From contig NC_135054.1 in NCBI RefSeq assembly GCF_051014685.1, positions 10,358,001 through 10,422,000 on the forward strand: a stretch of 64,000 nucleotides of DNA, written 5' to 3'. Below the pieces are notes generated by a model. That model saw nothing but the letters and a program-made list of their open reading frames with translations, was not told the DNA's origin and did not search any database. Source of the DNA: Ptiloglossa arizonensis (Eukaryota; Arthropoda; Insecta; Hymenoptera; Colletidae). Position numbers and translations under genes: made by a program. Below, in pieces: positions 51,787-62,717 of this stretch; the stretch's first letter is position 1, and each line of letters opens with the position of its first letter.

Positions 51787-51814
51787 AATATATATATATA
51801 TATTATATATATAT
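51787..51814 (+). repeat. (AT)n microsatellite
   Basis: About 28 bp of near-perfect AT alternation, just upstream of an AATAAA. Confidence 0.95.
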
Positions 51815-51844
51815 GAACAATGTTTTATGGATCACTATCATCTG

Positions 51845-51915
51845 AATAAAGTACATTACGTCTTTTAATGAGTTCGATGATTGATCGGCAACAGTCCCGT
51901 GTTTGTGTTTGGATC
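51845..51915 (+). terminator. Possible poly(A) signal with downstream GT-rich element
   Basis: CTGAATAAAGTAC holds a canonical AATAAA (51845-51850), and GTGTTTGTGTTTGG follows about 50 bases later. A plausible end of a + strand transcript, perhaps the BCL11-family gene with a 7-kb 3' UTR. Confidence 0.3.
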
Positions 51916-54900
51916 GATAAATACGATTTTACACGTTTTGCCGTGCCTTTGCTAGAGTTACCACGTAAAAATGGACAAATTTACCCACAAAACTCGAGAC
52001 TTTTTTATAAACAAAGTTTATAAAATTATCGAGATTTTAGAATTTATTTTAATTTTCGTTAACAGTATTGAATTTGCCTTTTATGTAAACGTTGATGAAA
52101 TTTATACTTCAAATTTTGAACGACAGTAGTATCGAAGAATTTTAATTTCTTATTAAAGTCGTTAAAATGTAAGAAGTTAATACTTTGTACCTTAGTAATA
52201 GTAGCTTTATTTGTGTCGATTTATCGAATATATTTTATGCGCCTTCCCTTGTATCCCTCTTGTTTCAGGATGCATTAAAGTGTTCAGTTCCAGTCTAGAA
52301 ATCACAAACTACAGTAAGTACATTCGATACGTTTATTGTCTACTTCCTAAGAATTCAAGTGTTTAAGGATTCTATCATCACCTCTTTCTATTATTTCAAT
52401 GGTAAACATTACGCATATTATCAATGAGAAATTGATCCATAATTTCGTTAGAATTGCCAGCGGTGAAATGAAATATCTCGTAAATCTTCGTAACACAGTA
52501 TTTTGCGTTTTCACTAACAGTGGCTGGTCTGGTACGTTTGACCGGTAATGTATTGTTTAGGCCCTGGCGCATATAATGATTGTTTATTATTACACGCGGG
52601 CTTGTGTAGAGCTCAACCTTGTTTGTGCGCCGACAGGTTCGATGGACCACCCGCTGCTATGAGAACACTAATTTATTTACATAACAAATAACTTGTTACG
52701 CGTCCTTCCTCTAACAAACTACGAGTTCGTTGCTCCTGTCCAAATTCGCACAGAGTTTCCTAACCTGCCAACTAATATATTTCTCTCAAAAATCCCTTAA
52801 CCCCTTGTGCTAATAACGCATGTAACGTTTCGTGTGTACTTTCTATTAAACTGTGCAATAACGTGCTCTATTTAGAGTACACACGTGTTTGATATAAATG
52901 AAACCCAATGGCTTAAAATATCAAATTTCGAACTCGTCTGAACATTGGCTACTATATTACGCTACGAAGAAATTCGAAATACAGGACGTCGTTTTAAAGA
53001 AACATCGATCGTCTTTACGTAACCTCGAAGATGACGTCAAGGAGAAAATCTGTTTGTATCGCCATGTTTGTCCCCTGGGGCAGTACAACTTTTCTGTTCG
53101 ATACTTTCCTCTACCTTCGATCCTAACCGAGAAACTTAGACGACCCTGTTTCTCGTGGCTCACCCTGTATTAATAAATACAAAGTAAAATTAAATAGCGT
53201 GCATGCGAATAATGATTTACAATTGAATCGCTAAACGCAAAGAATTAATCCAAGATTACGATTCTCTGCTACCAAGTTACGTGCAAAGGTTTGATTCAAC
53301 GGAATGAGGATTTAGAAACCAATCAACTAAAGTGACATCGACCAAAATGTCGGGTAGGGTAGTTCTTTAGAGAACAATGTTTACACCCATCTTGCAGCAT
53401 GCAGTATCTACGAAAGTCATGCACAAGTGTAACGAGAACAATACGTTGTCGCTGCGATTCAGAAAACCTGACTCTAGATCCCACCGAACCGTTATGTCTC
53501 TTCGCGGATGTGCAACACCTAACGGTACGTTAATCGTTTCGTGTTAAATCGAAGGACCGAATGTTTTTCATTGTTTTCGGGTAAACGACGATAAATGGAA
53601 GCGTTAAAGTAGATTTTCGAAGAAATTCTTAAATGCAAAAGCAGCGAAGAAGCCGCAACTCCTAAAAATATTCTGGTCGAATCCAATGAGACTTGTGGTC
53701 TCAAACCGAGATTACAAAGAACCAACAAATCGAGAGAAAAAAGAAACTTATTAGTGAAATATTTCAAAACGGTCCTCACTCTCGAAAAGCATCGAAACAA
53801 TTTTATTCCTCTAGAATTATATTATGCACAGTTTAAGAAAAATCATCGACAAAATAAAGGCACTTTATGGTTCATAATTCCAGGGTCGTCCGACGCATGG
53901 CGTCCCTAGTACGTTGTAGAAAACATCAATCTGGAAACTTTTCAGACAGACGATGTGTGTTCATGAAACTTTTTTTTTCACCCTCCATCTATCCCCCAAG
54001 TTTCTCGGACGGAACTGCGTGCGGTATCACTTCGCCCCTGGTGTCGATATCACCCATGCGGGTGTAATATCGACAGTCAGACCTCCTGACCTTTTGGGCT
54101 TGTAACAATCTTGTCCACGGTCGCTGTCTGCGTTGGGTCTGGATTCCCCGTGAAAAGTGATAGAAACGTGGATGAGATTTTACAAAGAAATAAACGAGTA
54201 AATCATATATGGCGAAAGGCTATATCGATTCATGTTGTACAGAACGTCAGTAACAAACTGACGACAAACATTTGCATAGGTAAGAAAGCAGTAGGAAAAA
54301 TAACCACGTGTTGAGATGAAAAGGTGTCTAGGTATCAAAGATGATTTGCATCGAATATAATTCGATTTAGACAAACACTCTTTGACTTCGCAGTAATATT
54401 TGTTCCTTCAATTGAAACCCGCCTTCCACGGTGTTCGCGAATAGTTGTTCCTTTTTCATCTACTTTCCTCGAGCATGTACTCTCGCGTGCTTCAAACGAT
54501 CATACCTATCGCGACCCTTAATTCGCCAGACTTCCATGGAATCATCCGCAAAGGCAGAAGGGTGTTTCGTTGTTTGGAAAGCGGTGTGTCTGAGGTAACC
54601 GTACCAACGTTTGAAACACGGAGAATGCCTTCAGAAGGAGATAAGCCAGCGTTTTCTTGCGTCACTGAAGGCATTGTGCCAGCCTCTGTCACCTCAGTCA
54701 ACGATTTCAAGGAATGTTCAACTTCCTCCGCGGGTCGAGGAGAAGAGAGGAGAAGGGGGTGTGGGGGGAGTGGCTCGTTATACAAAAATTTTACGACCCA
54801 GTGCCCTCAGTCCCGTCAAATGAGCTCTCGTCTCCACTCGAGTCCACGGGTAATGAGTCTGTTGTTTCTCCAATTAGACCGAACGCGAGCACGGGAAATA

Positions 54901-55369
54901 GGTATAAGCGAAAAGGAACTTGGGCACGATACTTCTGCGCTCTACGTGCTAAGTGTTCTACTTCATTCCGACCAAATCCTCGAGCCTCTCTTTCCGTTTC
55001 CCCAGCCACTCTCGCTTTCGCGCAACGACCACCTAAAAATGGAGGAAAAACTAAAGTGGTCGGCGTGGAAGGGCCACGGGACCAAACAACGCCTGTTTCC
55101 CCTTTCGTGTAGACTTCTTTCGAGTAAACGCTCGCGTGCACCGTGTCCTCGAAGATCCGCAATCGTTTCGCGAAACTTTTGATACGCCGTGCGCGGTTGG
55201 TTAGCGTGAAACTCGAGGGAGGTGCGCAGGATCCGACAAGCAACAACCATTGTGGAAATATTTCACGTTTCCTCGGTCCTTTGATCTCTCGGACTTCTAC
55301 AGAGCGTTTCAAAATCGTGGATATCGAACTTCGGTGATGTTTCGCGAGAACGAAATAAACTCCGAGGTA
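51916..55369. other. Intergenic region; no gene recognised
   Basis: AT-rich DNA with a GC-rich patch at 54450-55320 that makes a 245-codon + strand open frame and overlapping - strand frames, none of which resembles a known protein. A paired hairpin lies at 54042-54090. CACCCTGTATT at 53161 resembles a transposon end. Confidence 0.4.
54042..54090. repeat. GC-containing hairpin followed by a second small hairpin
   Basis: TGTCGATAT/ATATCGACA (9 bp) plus CACCC/GGGTG (5 bp), separated by a 2-nt bulge, with a 4-nt loop; then GTCAG-ACCTC-CTGAC directly after. Confidence 0.6.
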
Positions 55370-55705
55370 CCCGGTTCTTGTGGAAATTTTCGACCTCGTC
55401 TCTGGTGAATGCAGCTTCCTCGGTATCGAAAATTTGCGAAATAAACTCCGGATTTAGCACACACTTTGCGAGAATCCACTGCGAGAACTCTGCTCTTGCT
55501 GGATAATCTGGTCGAGTGGAGGATTGCACTCGTTGAGCATGGTACGGGTACAGCAACCGATCATGAAGAATTCTCTACGTAAGAGGATGATTCGTTCCTA
55601 CTGCTACACTTGTTTCTAGGTTTTCTTCAACCATTTCAAACATGGACCTTCTTGTCAAAAGGTATAACAAACCTAGATCTGTTCCCGACATCTGTCTTCC
55701 CGAAT
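55370..55705 (-). pseudogene. Transposase relic, IS630/Tc1-mariner-like
   Basis: The - strand frame reads RILHDRLLYPYHAQRVQ, YPARAEFSQWILAKC, then IFDTEEAAFTRDEVENFHKN. This follows the insect transposase pattern LHxxxLYPYHxQRVQ...YPxRxxFxxWxL...LFTDEAxFTRDGxxNxHN (recognised from memory of the family, not searched). It is broken: a TAG stands where the family has the Trp before R(I/V)LH, upstream similarity (FGKTDVGNRSR) is in another frame, and FTDE reads FDTE. Similarity ends near 55376. A dead fragment between the two genes. Confidence 0.7.
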
Positions 55706-56601
55706 TTTGATGTCACGTTTCAAGTGTACCTGTCTTGTAACAGCGTTAACAAAGTTTCTTAAACAATCAAAGTTTAAGGCAAACATTTTTCCAATCAAAG
55801 TATTCGTGTAACTTTAGCGTTTTCGTTGTCTAGGTTATACATCTCTAACGTTTAAAAATAATATGATGTCATGATTAACATTCTCTGAAAACTTTGCGAC
55901 AGCACTCGGTTCATCGATCGCGTCGATATGTAAGTAACATTTTTTTTGTTGGATAATAAGACATTCTTTCGTTGTGAAATAAATGCAAAAGTGAAGAACG
56001 AAGTGTTTACTTGTGTAAACACCAACGGAAAGAACAGTAAGGTAATTCGTTATTTTTGTATCACTGTTAAATACGATAAGCGAGTAAGTCGCGTGCTTAA
56101 ACCGAAACAAAAATTGTTTACGATTCCGAGAATATTGTTATAACTATTTAACCCATGTTTATCATAATGGAAAGTCCTACATTTTGTCCTCCAATTGAAA
56201 GATTCTTGAAATTAAGAATCCTTGGACCCTGGAAAGACAATAATTTTACTATTCGTCTTATATCTGTTATACAAACTGGATCGTTAATATGTATCTAAGA
56301 ATCATTTCCATTCTAGTGACAGCTTTTCACGTGACAGTAATAGGGACATTTAGTCTGCGTTAATTTATCGTACAAAATGACTCAAGTTTGTATACAAGAT
56401 AATACGATTGCCGAACAAAAACTTTCGTTTACAACTTATTTCATGACCAATAGGAGTACAAGAACTAATAAATATCTCAGGGGCCGTATCGAATTAAAAT
56501 ATAGTTCACTTTGTATCGCAGAAATGGATACGTGCAATTCAAGAATATCTTACAGAATGGTGTACATATGTATATTCGTGTGTGTTGAACGACGTCAGGT
56601 G
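55706..56601. other. Intergenic, downstream of the carboxypeptidase
   Basis: No gene, RNA or clear repeat was recognised. Short open frames on both strands look random. Confidence 0.5.
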
Positions 56602-56607
56602 TTTATT
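56602..56607 (-). terminator. AATAAA overlapping the stop codons of the carboxypeptidase
   Basis: On the - strand the sequence CACTAATAAACACC holds two TAA stops and an AATAAA. If used, the 3' UTR would be only a few tens of bases. It may equally be chance in AT-rich DNA; no other clear poly(A) signal was picked out just downstream. Confidence 0.3.
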
Positions 56608-56799
56608 AGTGCAAAACGTATTTCGATGAGATATATTGGTAAATCACTTTGATAGCCTCGAACGTCTCGATACCAACAGCTTTGATATTGGAAGGAGGCA
56701 ACAGGAATCCAGAATTTCCTCCGGGTAGTTCGAAAGTGTACGATATACTGATGCCTGCCTTAGCCATGGCCCAATCGTCGCTACCACCGGCAGCGGGAT
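56606..56799 (-). CDS. M14A carboxypeptidase last coding exon
   Basis: Acceptor AAACAATTAG. It encodes PAAGGSDDW, then SYTFELPGG with the catalytic Glu, then GFLLPPSNIKAVGIETF and a C-terminal helix ending KYVLH before TAA TAA. GGSDDW has Asp where bovine CPA has Ile255. The tandem stops overlap an AATAAA. Confidence 0.93.
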
Positions 56800-59700
56800 C
56801 TAATTGTTTTGTAAGAAAAATGTAAAGGAAACGATTAAATGAAACACAATATTGGCTAAAAGTATTCGAATTTGAAATAACAGAGAAAAAGAATTTCAAC
56901 CATATTGTGAGAATAAATTATCGGTATGCTTATATCTGAACTCCAAAATAATCAAAAGAAATGCAATCTTAAACAAGAGTATTTTATTACGTTTTGATTC
57001 CCGATTTTCTCTTTCAGATTTTTAAAGATAAATATCGGAAAAAGAGAAATTGTAAAACAATTACATAAATTGAATTTAAGAAAGAATCAGTACACCTTAA
57101 ATTTAATTTATGTAGTTGTTCTATATTTTTTCTTATTTAATTGTGATGATTCTACAATTAAGATGTTATCATCCAATTGTGGTTAATGATTCCAAAAGTG
57201 GAGACAGAAATGTGATAAAATACAAGGGCTGTATCAATTTGTAATAAAAGTGTGGAGTAAAGAGTAAATGTTTCAAGAATCCTTCAAATGTAATACTTAT
57301 TTTTTAAGAATTACGACGGTTACTATACAAGCGTTTAAAACACAAAGTTTAAACGGATGCTTGTTTCCGATTAATTTCTCACTTTCGTTGTAACATTCAA
57401 CAATTTGCAATTTCTCTTTACTGTCGTATATACTTTTGTCGTATAAAAATAATACATTGCAGTCGACGAGGTAATTCTGTATTTTGATCGATTCTCTCTA
57501 TTTTTCAATCAACATTCTCATGACAAAACGAAGGAAAGCGATTCGTTAAATAAATTTCGTTACTTACAGAGGTGATTAGCAGAGGTTCCGAATGTGTATT
57601 TAGTTCCACGCGATTTAGCAATGGCGTTCGCGCAATTGCTGGCAAGATTTTTCTGGAAAAATATAAAACAGGGTAAACGATCGAAGAGTCGAAAGAGTAT
57701 CGATAATTTCGCGGAAATAACGATAGAAGAAAGCGTTACGTACCAGTTCTGGTTCGTTGGAAGGCACCTTGGATGTGAAACCCCAAGGGTACAAAATATA
57801 CTGAAAAGCAAAATTTCCGTACTTTGTTAGAGCAAGAGATGAATGTAAAGCACGATTGTTTGAACGAGTATTAGCATTGCAAGCGTGCAAACTGATTCGA
57901 AACTCTGAATACTCCGAGTATCGTATTCGTGAACGAATAAACGAACGATAAACAATAAACGCTTATGCTGCGGGAACGCGTGACTCGAAAACATTGGAAA
58001 ACTCCAATTTTACTTTCGAAACGATTAGAATTAATCTTGTTTGAAATTATCGATAGCTACCTGTCCGTACGAGTGAAGCGTGAGGTAGGCCTTGATTTGT
58101 TGTTTACGTGCTAGGATGAAATCGCGCAGATTTTGATTTTCCCGCTCGGAAAATGGTTTTGGTCCAGCATAGGTCTCGCTGCACGGGCTGGATGACGCAC
58201 CAATTGCTGTAAACGAACAAGAATTATTTTTTCCACGCATTGTTTCTTTCTTCAACATTCAACAACCGCTGTCACGTATGTACGATATTATTCTTTCGAT
58301 GAAAGATGGACAAAATTTGATTCGAATGAAATCAACGTATAGCGATTTACTCGCAACGTTTGTTCGATTGAACAGTTCAATTTTTATTTGTTTTCATTGT
58401 ACTTCATTCTGGAATTGGAACTCTAATTTTGATTCGACGAGTAGCGAATAAAAGGTTGTTCATCTTTTATTCATTGTTTTAAATTTTGAACTGCACAATA
58501 ATTTTTGATCATGTTTGCTTGTGGTCGTTATGTCATCATTTGTTCAATTTACCAAGTTTGTTTAAGTTTAGTATTATTCCTAGTTATACAAAAAATATTC
58601 TTAGTTGTGTTCTCGTATGCCTTAATTAGATGTATAAAACGTGACACATGCTAATCAAAATATTCAATTCATATAAATTCATAATTCTAAGATATTTTAC
58701 TGTTTATGTACACATTTACATTTGCTCATGATTATTAGTAATTTTCTTGTGTTTGTTAAAGCTTGTTTAATATATTTATATCTTTGAGAAATACAATGAC
58801 GGTTTTTTATTGTTTTAATAATTTCTTCCTGGTAGAGTCTGGTCAAAAAATTGTTCTCTCTTGTTTGTATTTCTGAATTCAATTAAAATGTGTTCGATTG
58901 TACGTTGAGGTTTTCCTCGTGCAATAAAAGTGTTTTGGATAGCAAAAAAATATATACCGATATTTATACCGACGATGGAAATCGTTAAAAATTGATATTT
59001 GTTTAATTTTATGTAACGATGAAAGTGTGTCATGGCAGTATTTGAGTATTTATAAAGTCCCCAATTAAAAAATTTCGGATCAAAGGACAGTTTGGAAGCT
59101 CTCGTTGCATTTAAACTTTCGTAAAATACACCGGAGGCAAACGAAATATATAACTGTTAAAGTTATTGAGCATTATGATACAAGCCACCAATAACGCAAC
59201 ATTTTTGAGTACAAAGTTCGAATGGTCTCTATTTGTAATTACGATAGCATTGGTAGAGTTTATCAGGCATGCGTTTCATAATAAAGAGAACAAAAATTAT
59301 GCCAGACAAAACGAAATTAATCTTTCGAGTAACACCACGGTGATAGTGCGATAAAAATTTCTAGAACGTGTGTCGAATTTTCTCACGGAAGTCTAATGCG
59401 AAAAAGTGCCCGCGTAAATTTTCGCGTAGCAGCCAACTTTCAAATGGCACAACGAATTAGGGATCTCAATTTAGAGACTCCAACGCAGCTCTGTTCATCG
59501 AATTTCGCGAATTTATTTGGTTGAAATTCCACGAATGAGAAAAATTAGAGCTGCGAGGCGGCTCTCGAAATAATTCCCAAGCCGTCAACGTCGTTCGGAT
59601 TAGCGGGGCATTAATACGAGATTCGCGAATTATGCATTCAGTATTAAGATACAGTTTGAAATATATGAAAAAAAATATTTCTAGAGTCCAACGAATTATT

Positions 59701-62700
59701 AAATTCAAACAGCAGATATCATTTATCGTGTTATTTAGACTCTCGTCGGAAATAAAATTGAAACTATTCAATTTGTTGTATTGTTCGGAGATTAAAATTT
59801 GTGAATTGTTTGAAAAAAATAGTATATGAAATGACAACAACGCAAATGACAGGATGTCTCGTTTAAATTGATACAACGAAATATCTCGTAGATAAATAAT
59901 TGCGAAAAAGACGAAGTATATTTTTCGTTATTTTGAGAGAAGATTCAAACGAGATTATTAGTTTGTCGTTGCGATCACGTTTGCAAGAACTTTTCGAGAT
60001 TGACTTATATTTTTTTTTTTTTGCCATAAACAGTATAAATTACATCTTTTATTCGAAATGATATTCTACGTAAAAATGTGCATCACTCTTGAAACATTTT
60101 CTTGGGAAACTTTTATTTTTCAAAATATTTAGAGAAACATCTAGAAGAATCCAAGGAGTTTCGATATTTCTCTCCGTCTAATATTCGTATTTCGCATTTG
60201 TTTCAATTTTACGGAAACCTACTCGCTTGTATATGACCATGAAGAATTACAGATCGAAACAAACGTAATGCAGGAGATATTGTATCGTTGACATTTATTT
60301 ATTATTTTATTGTCAACGATCAATTCTCAATCCGAATGTCCATTATAATCCAATTAGACTTTGCAATCGTTCTATTACATCGAACTCCGTCATTTAAGTG
60401 ACCAATCGTGTTGTTTCGTTCGTTAAAGTACGAAACAAACTTCGCCCCGTTCAATTTTGAACCCGAAAGTCCAGCCGGAAATCTATAAAAAAACGCCTAA
60501 CACAAACAAAAGGTAAAATTGTAGGCGTGATGTCAAGATCTACGTCGACATCCGTAATAACGTCGGGAAATAACTCAGAGTTCTCGAAAGTCAGTGTGTT
60601 AAAGCTCGAATGAAGAGACCTAGAGGAGTAACAACCGTGCGGTAACGAGCAAGTTTTTATCACGCTCAATCATAACTTCAATGAAAACGCCGCACAACTG
60701 CTCTCCAAAGAAAAGTTAGACTGCAATGGTTGAGTTAACCGTGACACAGTACTCCTCGCAGAACACGAGCGAGATGCATCAACTAACAACGTGTCCTCTC
60801 ACTCTCGTGAAATTATTTACGAGAAAAATTTTCGATTGTTTTTCGACGACCGAGCGTCGTCCTGCGACTCTCGGTAAAATTGTTGCGTAAATAAATCGCG
60901 TTTATCAAAATTTCTCACGTTCCTAACTGCATTATTTTACCAAAGACCGAAACGAACACCCGAAAGAGTCTCACGTTCCAAAAAAAAGAAAATTGTTTAA
61001 ATATACACGATGGAACGCAAATATCCGGAAACATCTTTGATACTAGTTGGATACCAAAAATAAACTTATGAAGTGATAAGTTACACGCAAGATCAACGAA
61101 CTTTACGATACATCGATTAAAACGCTTTGCTACTCTTTGAAGAATGATTTTAAAAATTGCACGCAAGTATTCAAAAATACTTTCTAGTATTGCTAGTGCT
61201 ACAACACGCTATTCGAAGTCGTAAATCTGTTAAACGAACGCTAATAAACAGAACCAGTTGCTAGTAACTGTTTGCAGTGTGTGCAACTTGATGCATAAAT
61301 GGGGGAGAAAAAAAAGAAAACAAAGATTACAGCATTACCGCGATCGAATCTTTCGAGAATGGAGATACTATCTTCGCGTATTCATTGGTACTTCGATCAC
61401 TGTGATTTATGTTGTTTAATCCCAATTTTTGTCTGATTAATCAATGGTCATGTCGTAGATGTCGTTGATAGATTATCAGCAGTCTCGTTGCCTGATTGAT
61501 GTGTACCGTAATCGCCATCGCGAAATATTCATTTGTCTCTTTAATAGAAACTCTCGTCACACTCGTGTTTGATCTGCGCGATAAAAGCGAACAAACGCGC
61601 AATTGTACGGGCAATTTTTAATCGATCGATTCGCGGCCCGATTAAATTATTAGAATGCAATCTCTTCCTTCTTGAAACACCATTTGTTTTTTTTTCTTTA
61701 TACGAACGCGACACCTACTCCAAATGCGTCCGCGTGATTATAAATAAAGTTAGAAACTTACTCATCCACTCCATGTCGTAATTTCTGTTCCCGTCAACGC
61801 CGCGACAACTCGAACCACTATTCGGGGACCTTGTTTTTCTCCATAAACGATTCTGAAATTCACGTTTAAAAATACCCGTTATTCGTTTCATTTATTTATT
61901 CACCGTCTTCGTTACACATACAGCCAAAGGTGTACGCGAAAAAGGGTCGTGTTGCAATTGAAGTTTCCTTTCCAACTCAACCTCATACATTAGAAATTTG
62001 CTTGTCATTCGAGTCTTTTCGATGCTATCTTTGTTTCATACTGTCTCGTAGCCCCCCTTCCCTCTTAAAAAAAGAAGACAAGACAAATTCATCGACTTTT
62101 AACAGAGTAACATTCGTCCCCGAAATATAAACCAGTAGACTTCTTTTAAATTCTAAACTCGTGGAACGATTACATTAGTGAGTACATTTATAAGTACACA
62201 CTTCTCGAAAGCAGTGAAGCTGGAAGTATAAAATCGTTCGTTTTCAATACTGAGCTAAATTAGAACGGAACAGTGAAATATTGAAATATTGCCACAAGGC
62301 GAGAATAAGACGAAATCTATGTACATTGAATCTCCTTTAACCGCTAGTGGTCGATAATTACGAGGCTGATGGTGCACCTGTGGAGTCAATTTATAAATCG
62401 AATATAATTACCGCAGATTTAACATGCGTGAACTCGTAACCGTCGGGATTTAGGACCGGAAGAATGTACCAGTCGACGTTGTTCAAGAGATATCTGTTCT
62501 GATTCATCACCATCTGATCTATTATATAAAGAGACGTCACTGGAGCAATCCATTCTCTGGCGTGGATTCCAGCATCGATGAAAATAGCTGGTTTATTTTT
62601 CCCACCCGTAGATAGCCGCAGTACATTCATTTGTCGTCCTTCGAAGGATGTGCCTATATTAATTAACGAAGCCACATCACCGTGAGTTTTCGTTACGTAT

Positions 62701-62717
62701 TCCAGGTATTCACTGAT
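56606..62717 (-). CDS. M14A zinc carboxypeptidase (partial gene, six exons in window)
   Basis: Exons 62717-62412, 61852-61762, 58206-58061, 57800-57744, 57652-57568 and 56799-56606 join with consistent phases into 292 residues plus stop, almost a whole catalytic domain. It would remove C-terminal residues from peptides in the extracellular space or gut. Seen, with bovine CPA numbering: zinc ligands H52 (H69), E55 (E72), H177 (H196); substrate residues R54 (R71), R107 (R127), N124-R125 (N144-R145), Y229 (Y248); general base E252 (E270); Cys pair C118 and C141 (C138-C161). Asp236 at the position of residue 255 suggests carboxypeptidase B-like (Lys/Arg) preference; that is inference. The signal peptide, propeptide and the first few residues of the domain are not in the window. 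Convergent with the BCL11-family gene. Confidence 0.93.
56800..57567 (-). other. Carboxypeptidase last intron
   Basis: AT-rich intron (768 bp), donor GTAAGT, acceptor ending ACAATTAG. Nothing else recognised. Confidence 0.8.
57568..57652 (-). CDS. M14A carboxypeptidase exon leading to Tyr248 loop
   Basis: Acceptor TATTTTTCCAG, donor GTAAGT, 85 nt (28 codons + 1). It encodes KNLASNCANAIAKSRGTKYT then FGTSANHL; the leftover T joins AT of the next exon to give the catalytic-loop Tyr. The KYTFG segment precedes the mobile Tyr248 loop in M14A enzymes. Confidence 0.9.
57744..57800 (-). CDS. M14A carboxypeptidase 57-nt exon
   Basis: Acceptor TTTTGCTTTTCAG, donor GTACGT, exactly 19 codons in phase 0: YILYPWGFTSKVPSNEPEL. 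YPWG/YPYG directly after the HSYxQ strand is typical of M14A enzymes. Confidence 0.9.
58061..58206 (-). CDS. M14A carboxypeptidase exon with third zinc ligand
   Basis: Acceptor TTGTTCGTTTACAG, donor GTAGCT, 146 nt (2 + 48 codons). It encodes IGASSSPCSETYAGPKPFSE, nearly identical to the bovine GASSSPCSETYHGKY segment, and ends LTLHSYGQ, where His is the third zinc ligand. Cys here pairs with the Cys of the preceding exon. Confidence 0.94.
58680..59075 (-). mobile_element. 3' end of a decayed non-LTR retrotransposon
   Basis: The - strand reads GKPQRTIEHILIEFRNTNKR, matching the CxCG...TxEHILxEC segment at the end of Jockey/R1-type ORF2 proteins, with both Cys lost (ARG for CxCG, IEF for IEC). 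TAMTHFHRYI upstream fits the usual GHTxLTHxYL segment. In another frame, FLKDINILNKL then TAA (58756-58758) fits the usual ORF2 end. Frame changes show it is dead. It lies in the same orientation as the host gene, within its intron. Confidence 0.65.
60284..60320. repeat. 10-bp perfect inverted repeat with 17-nt AT loop
   Basis: ATCGTTGACA (60284-60293) and TGTCAACGAT (60311-60320). About what chance allows in this base composition. Confidence 0.5.
61762..61852 (-). CDS. M14A carboxypeptidase exon with Arg127 and Asn-Arg motif
   Basis: Short exon of 91 nt, acceptor GTGAATTTCAG, donor GTAAGT. It encodes NRLWRKTRSP...SSCRGVDGNRNYDMEWM and leaves one base, which with CA of the next exon makes Thr. 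WRK supplies the transition-state Arg, and GNRN the carboxylate-binding Asn-Arg pair. It is too short to appear as a long open frame, and was found by looking for the expected motif between the two flanking exons. Confidence 0.92.
61853..62411 (-). other. Carboxypeptidase intron between the zinc-motif and Asn-Arg exons
   Basis: 559 bp, donor GTAATT, acceptor TTTCAG. Nothing else recognised. Confidence 0.8.
62412..62717 (-). CDS. M14A carboxypeptidase exon with zinc motif
   Basis: Acceptor TCGTTCGCAG, donor GTAATT, 102 codons, phase 0. It encodes ISEYLEYVTKTHGDVASLIN, then the GxSFEGR segment, KPAIFIDAGIHAREWIAP with zinc ligands His and Glu (HxxE), and VLNPDGYEFTH. It begins a few residues into the mature domain, so at least one more upstream coding exon must exist beyond the region read. 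Confidence 0.92.

Larger units (their letters stand above)
44576..51850 (+). other. Putative long 3' UTR of the BCL11-family gene, or intergenic
   Basis: No convincing coding exon follows the TAA at 44573. Two acceptor-like sites at 44719 and 44877 are each followed by an open stretch but lack clear donors. A 193-codon open frame at 47831-48412 resembles nothing known. The stretch could be 3' UTR up to the AATAAA at 51845, which is inference. Confidence 0.3.
58207..61761 (-). other. Largest carboxypeptidase intron (3.55 kb)
   Basis: Separates the Asn-Arg exon from the GASSSPCSE exon. Contains a non-LTR retrotransposon tail (58680-59075) and an inverted repeat ATCGTTGACA/TGTCAACGAT at 60284-60320. 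No other exon recognised. Confidence 0.75.

Noticed and set aside
53150..53173. CACCCTGTATT resembling the TACAGGGTG end of some insect transposons
   Set aside because: Only one end seen; similar words at 40527, 46335 and 49240 are too short to define an element.
54445..55182. 245-codon + strand open frame, the longest in the window
   Set aside because: Lies in a GC-rich patch with equally long frames on the other strand; the translation has no family motif, domain or signal peptide and no splice support.
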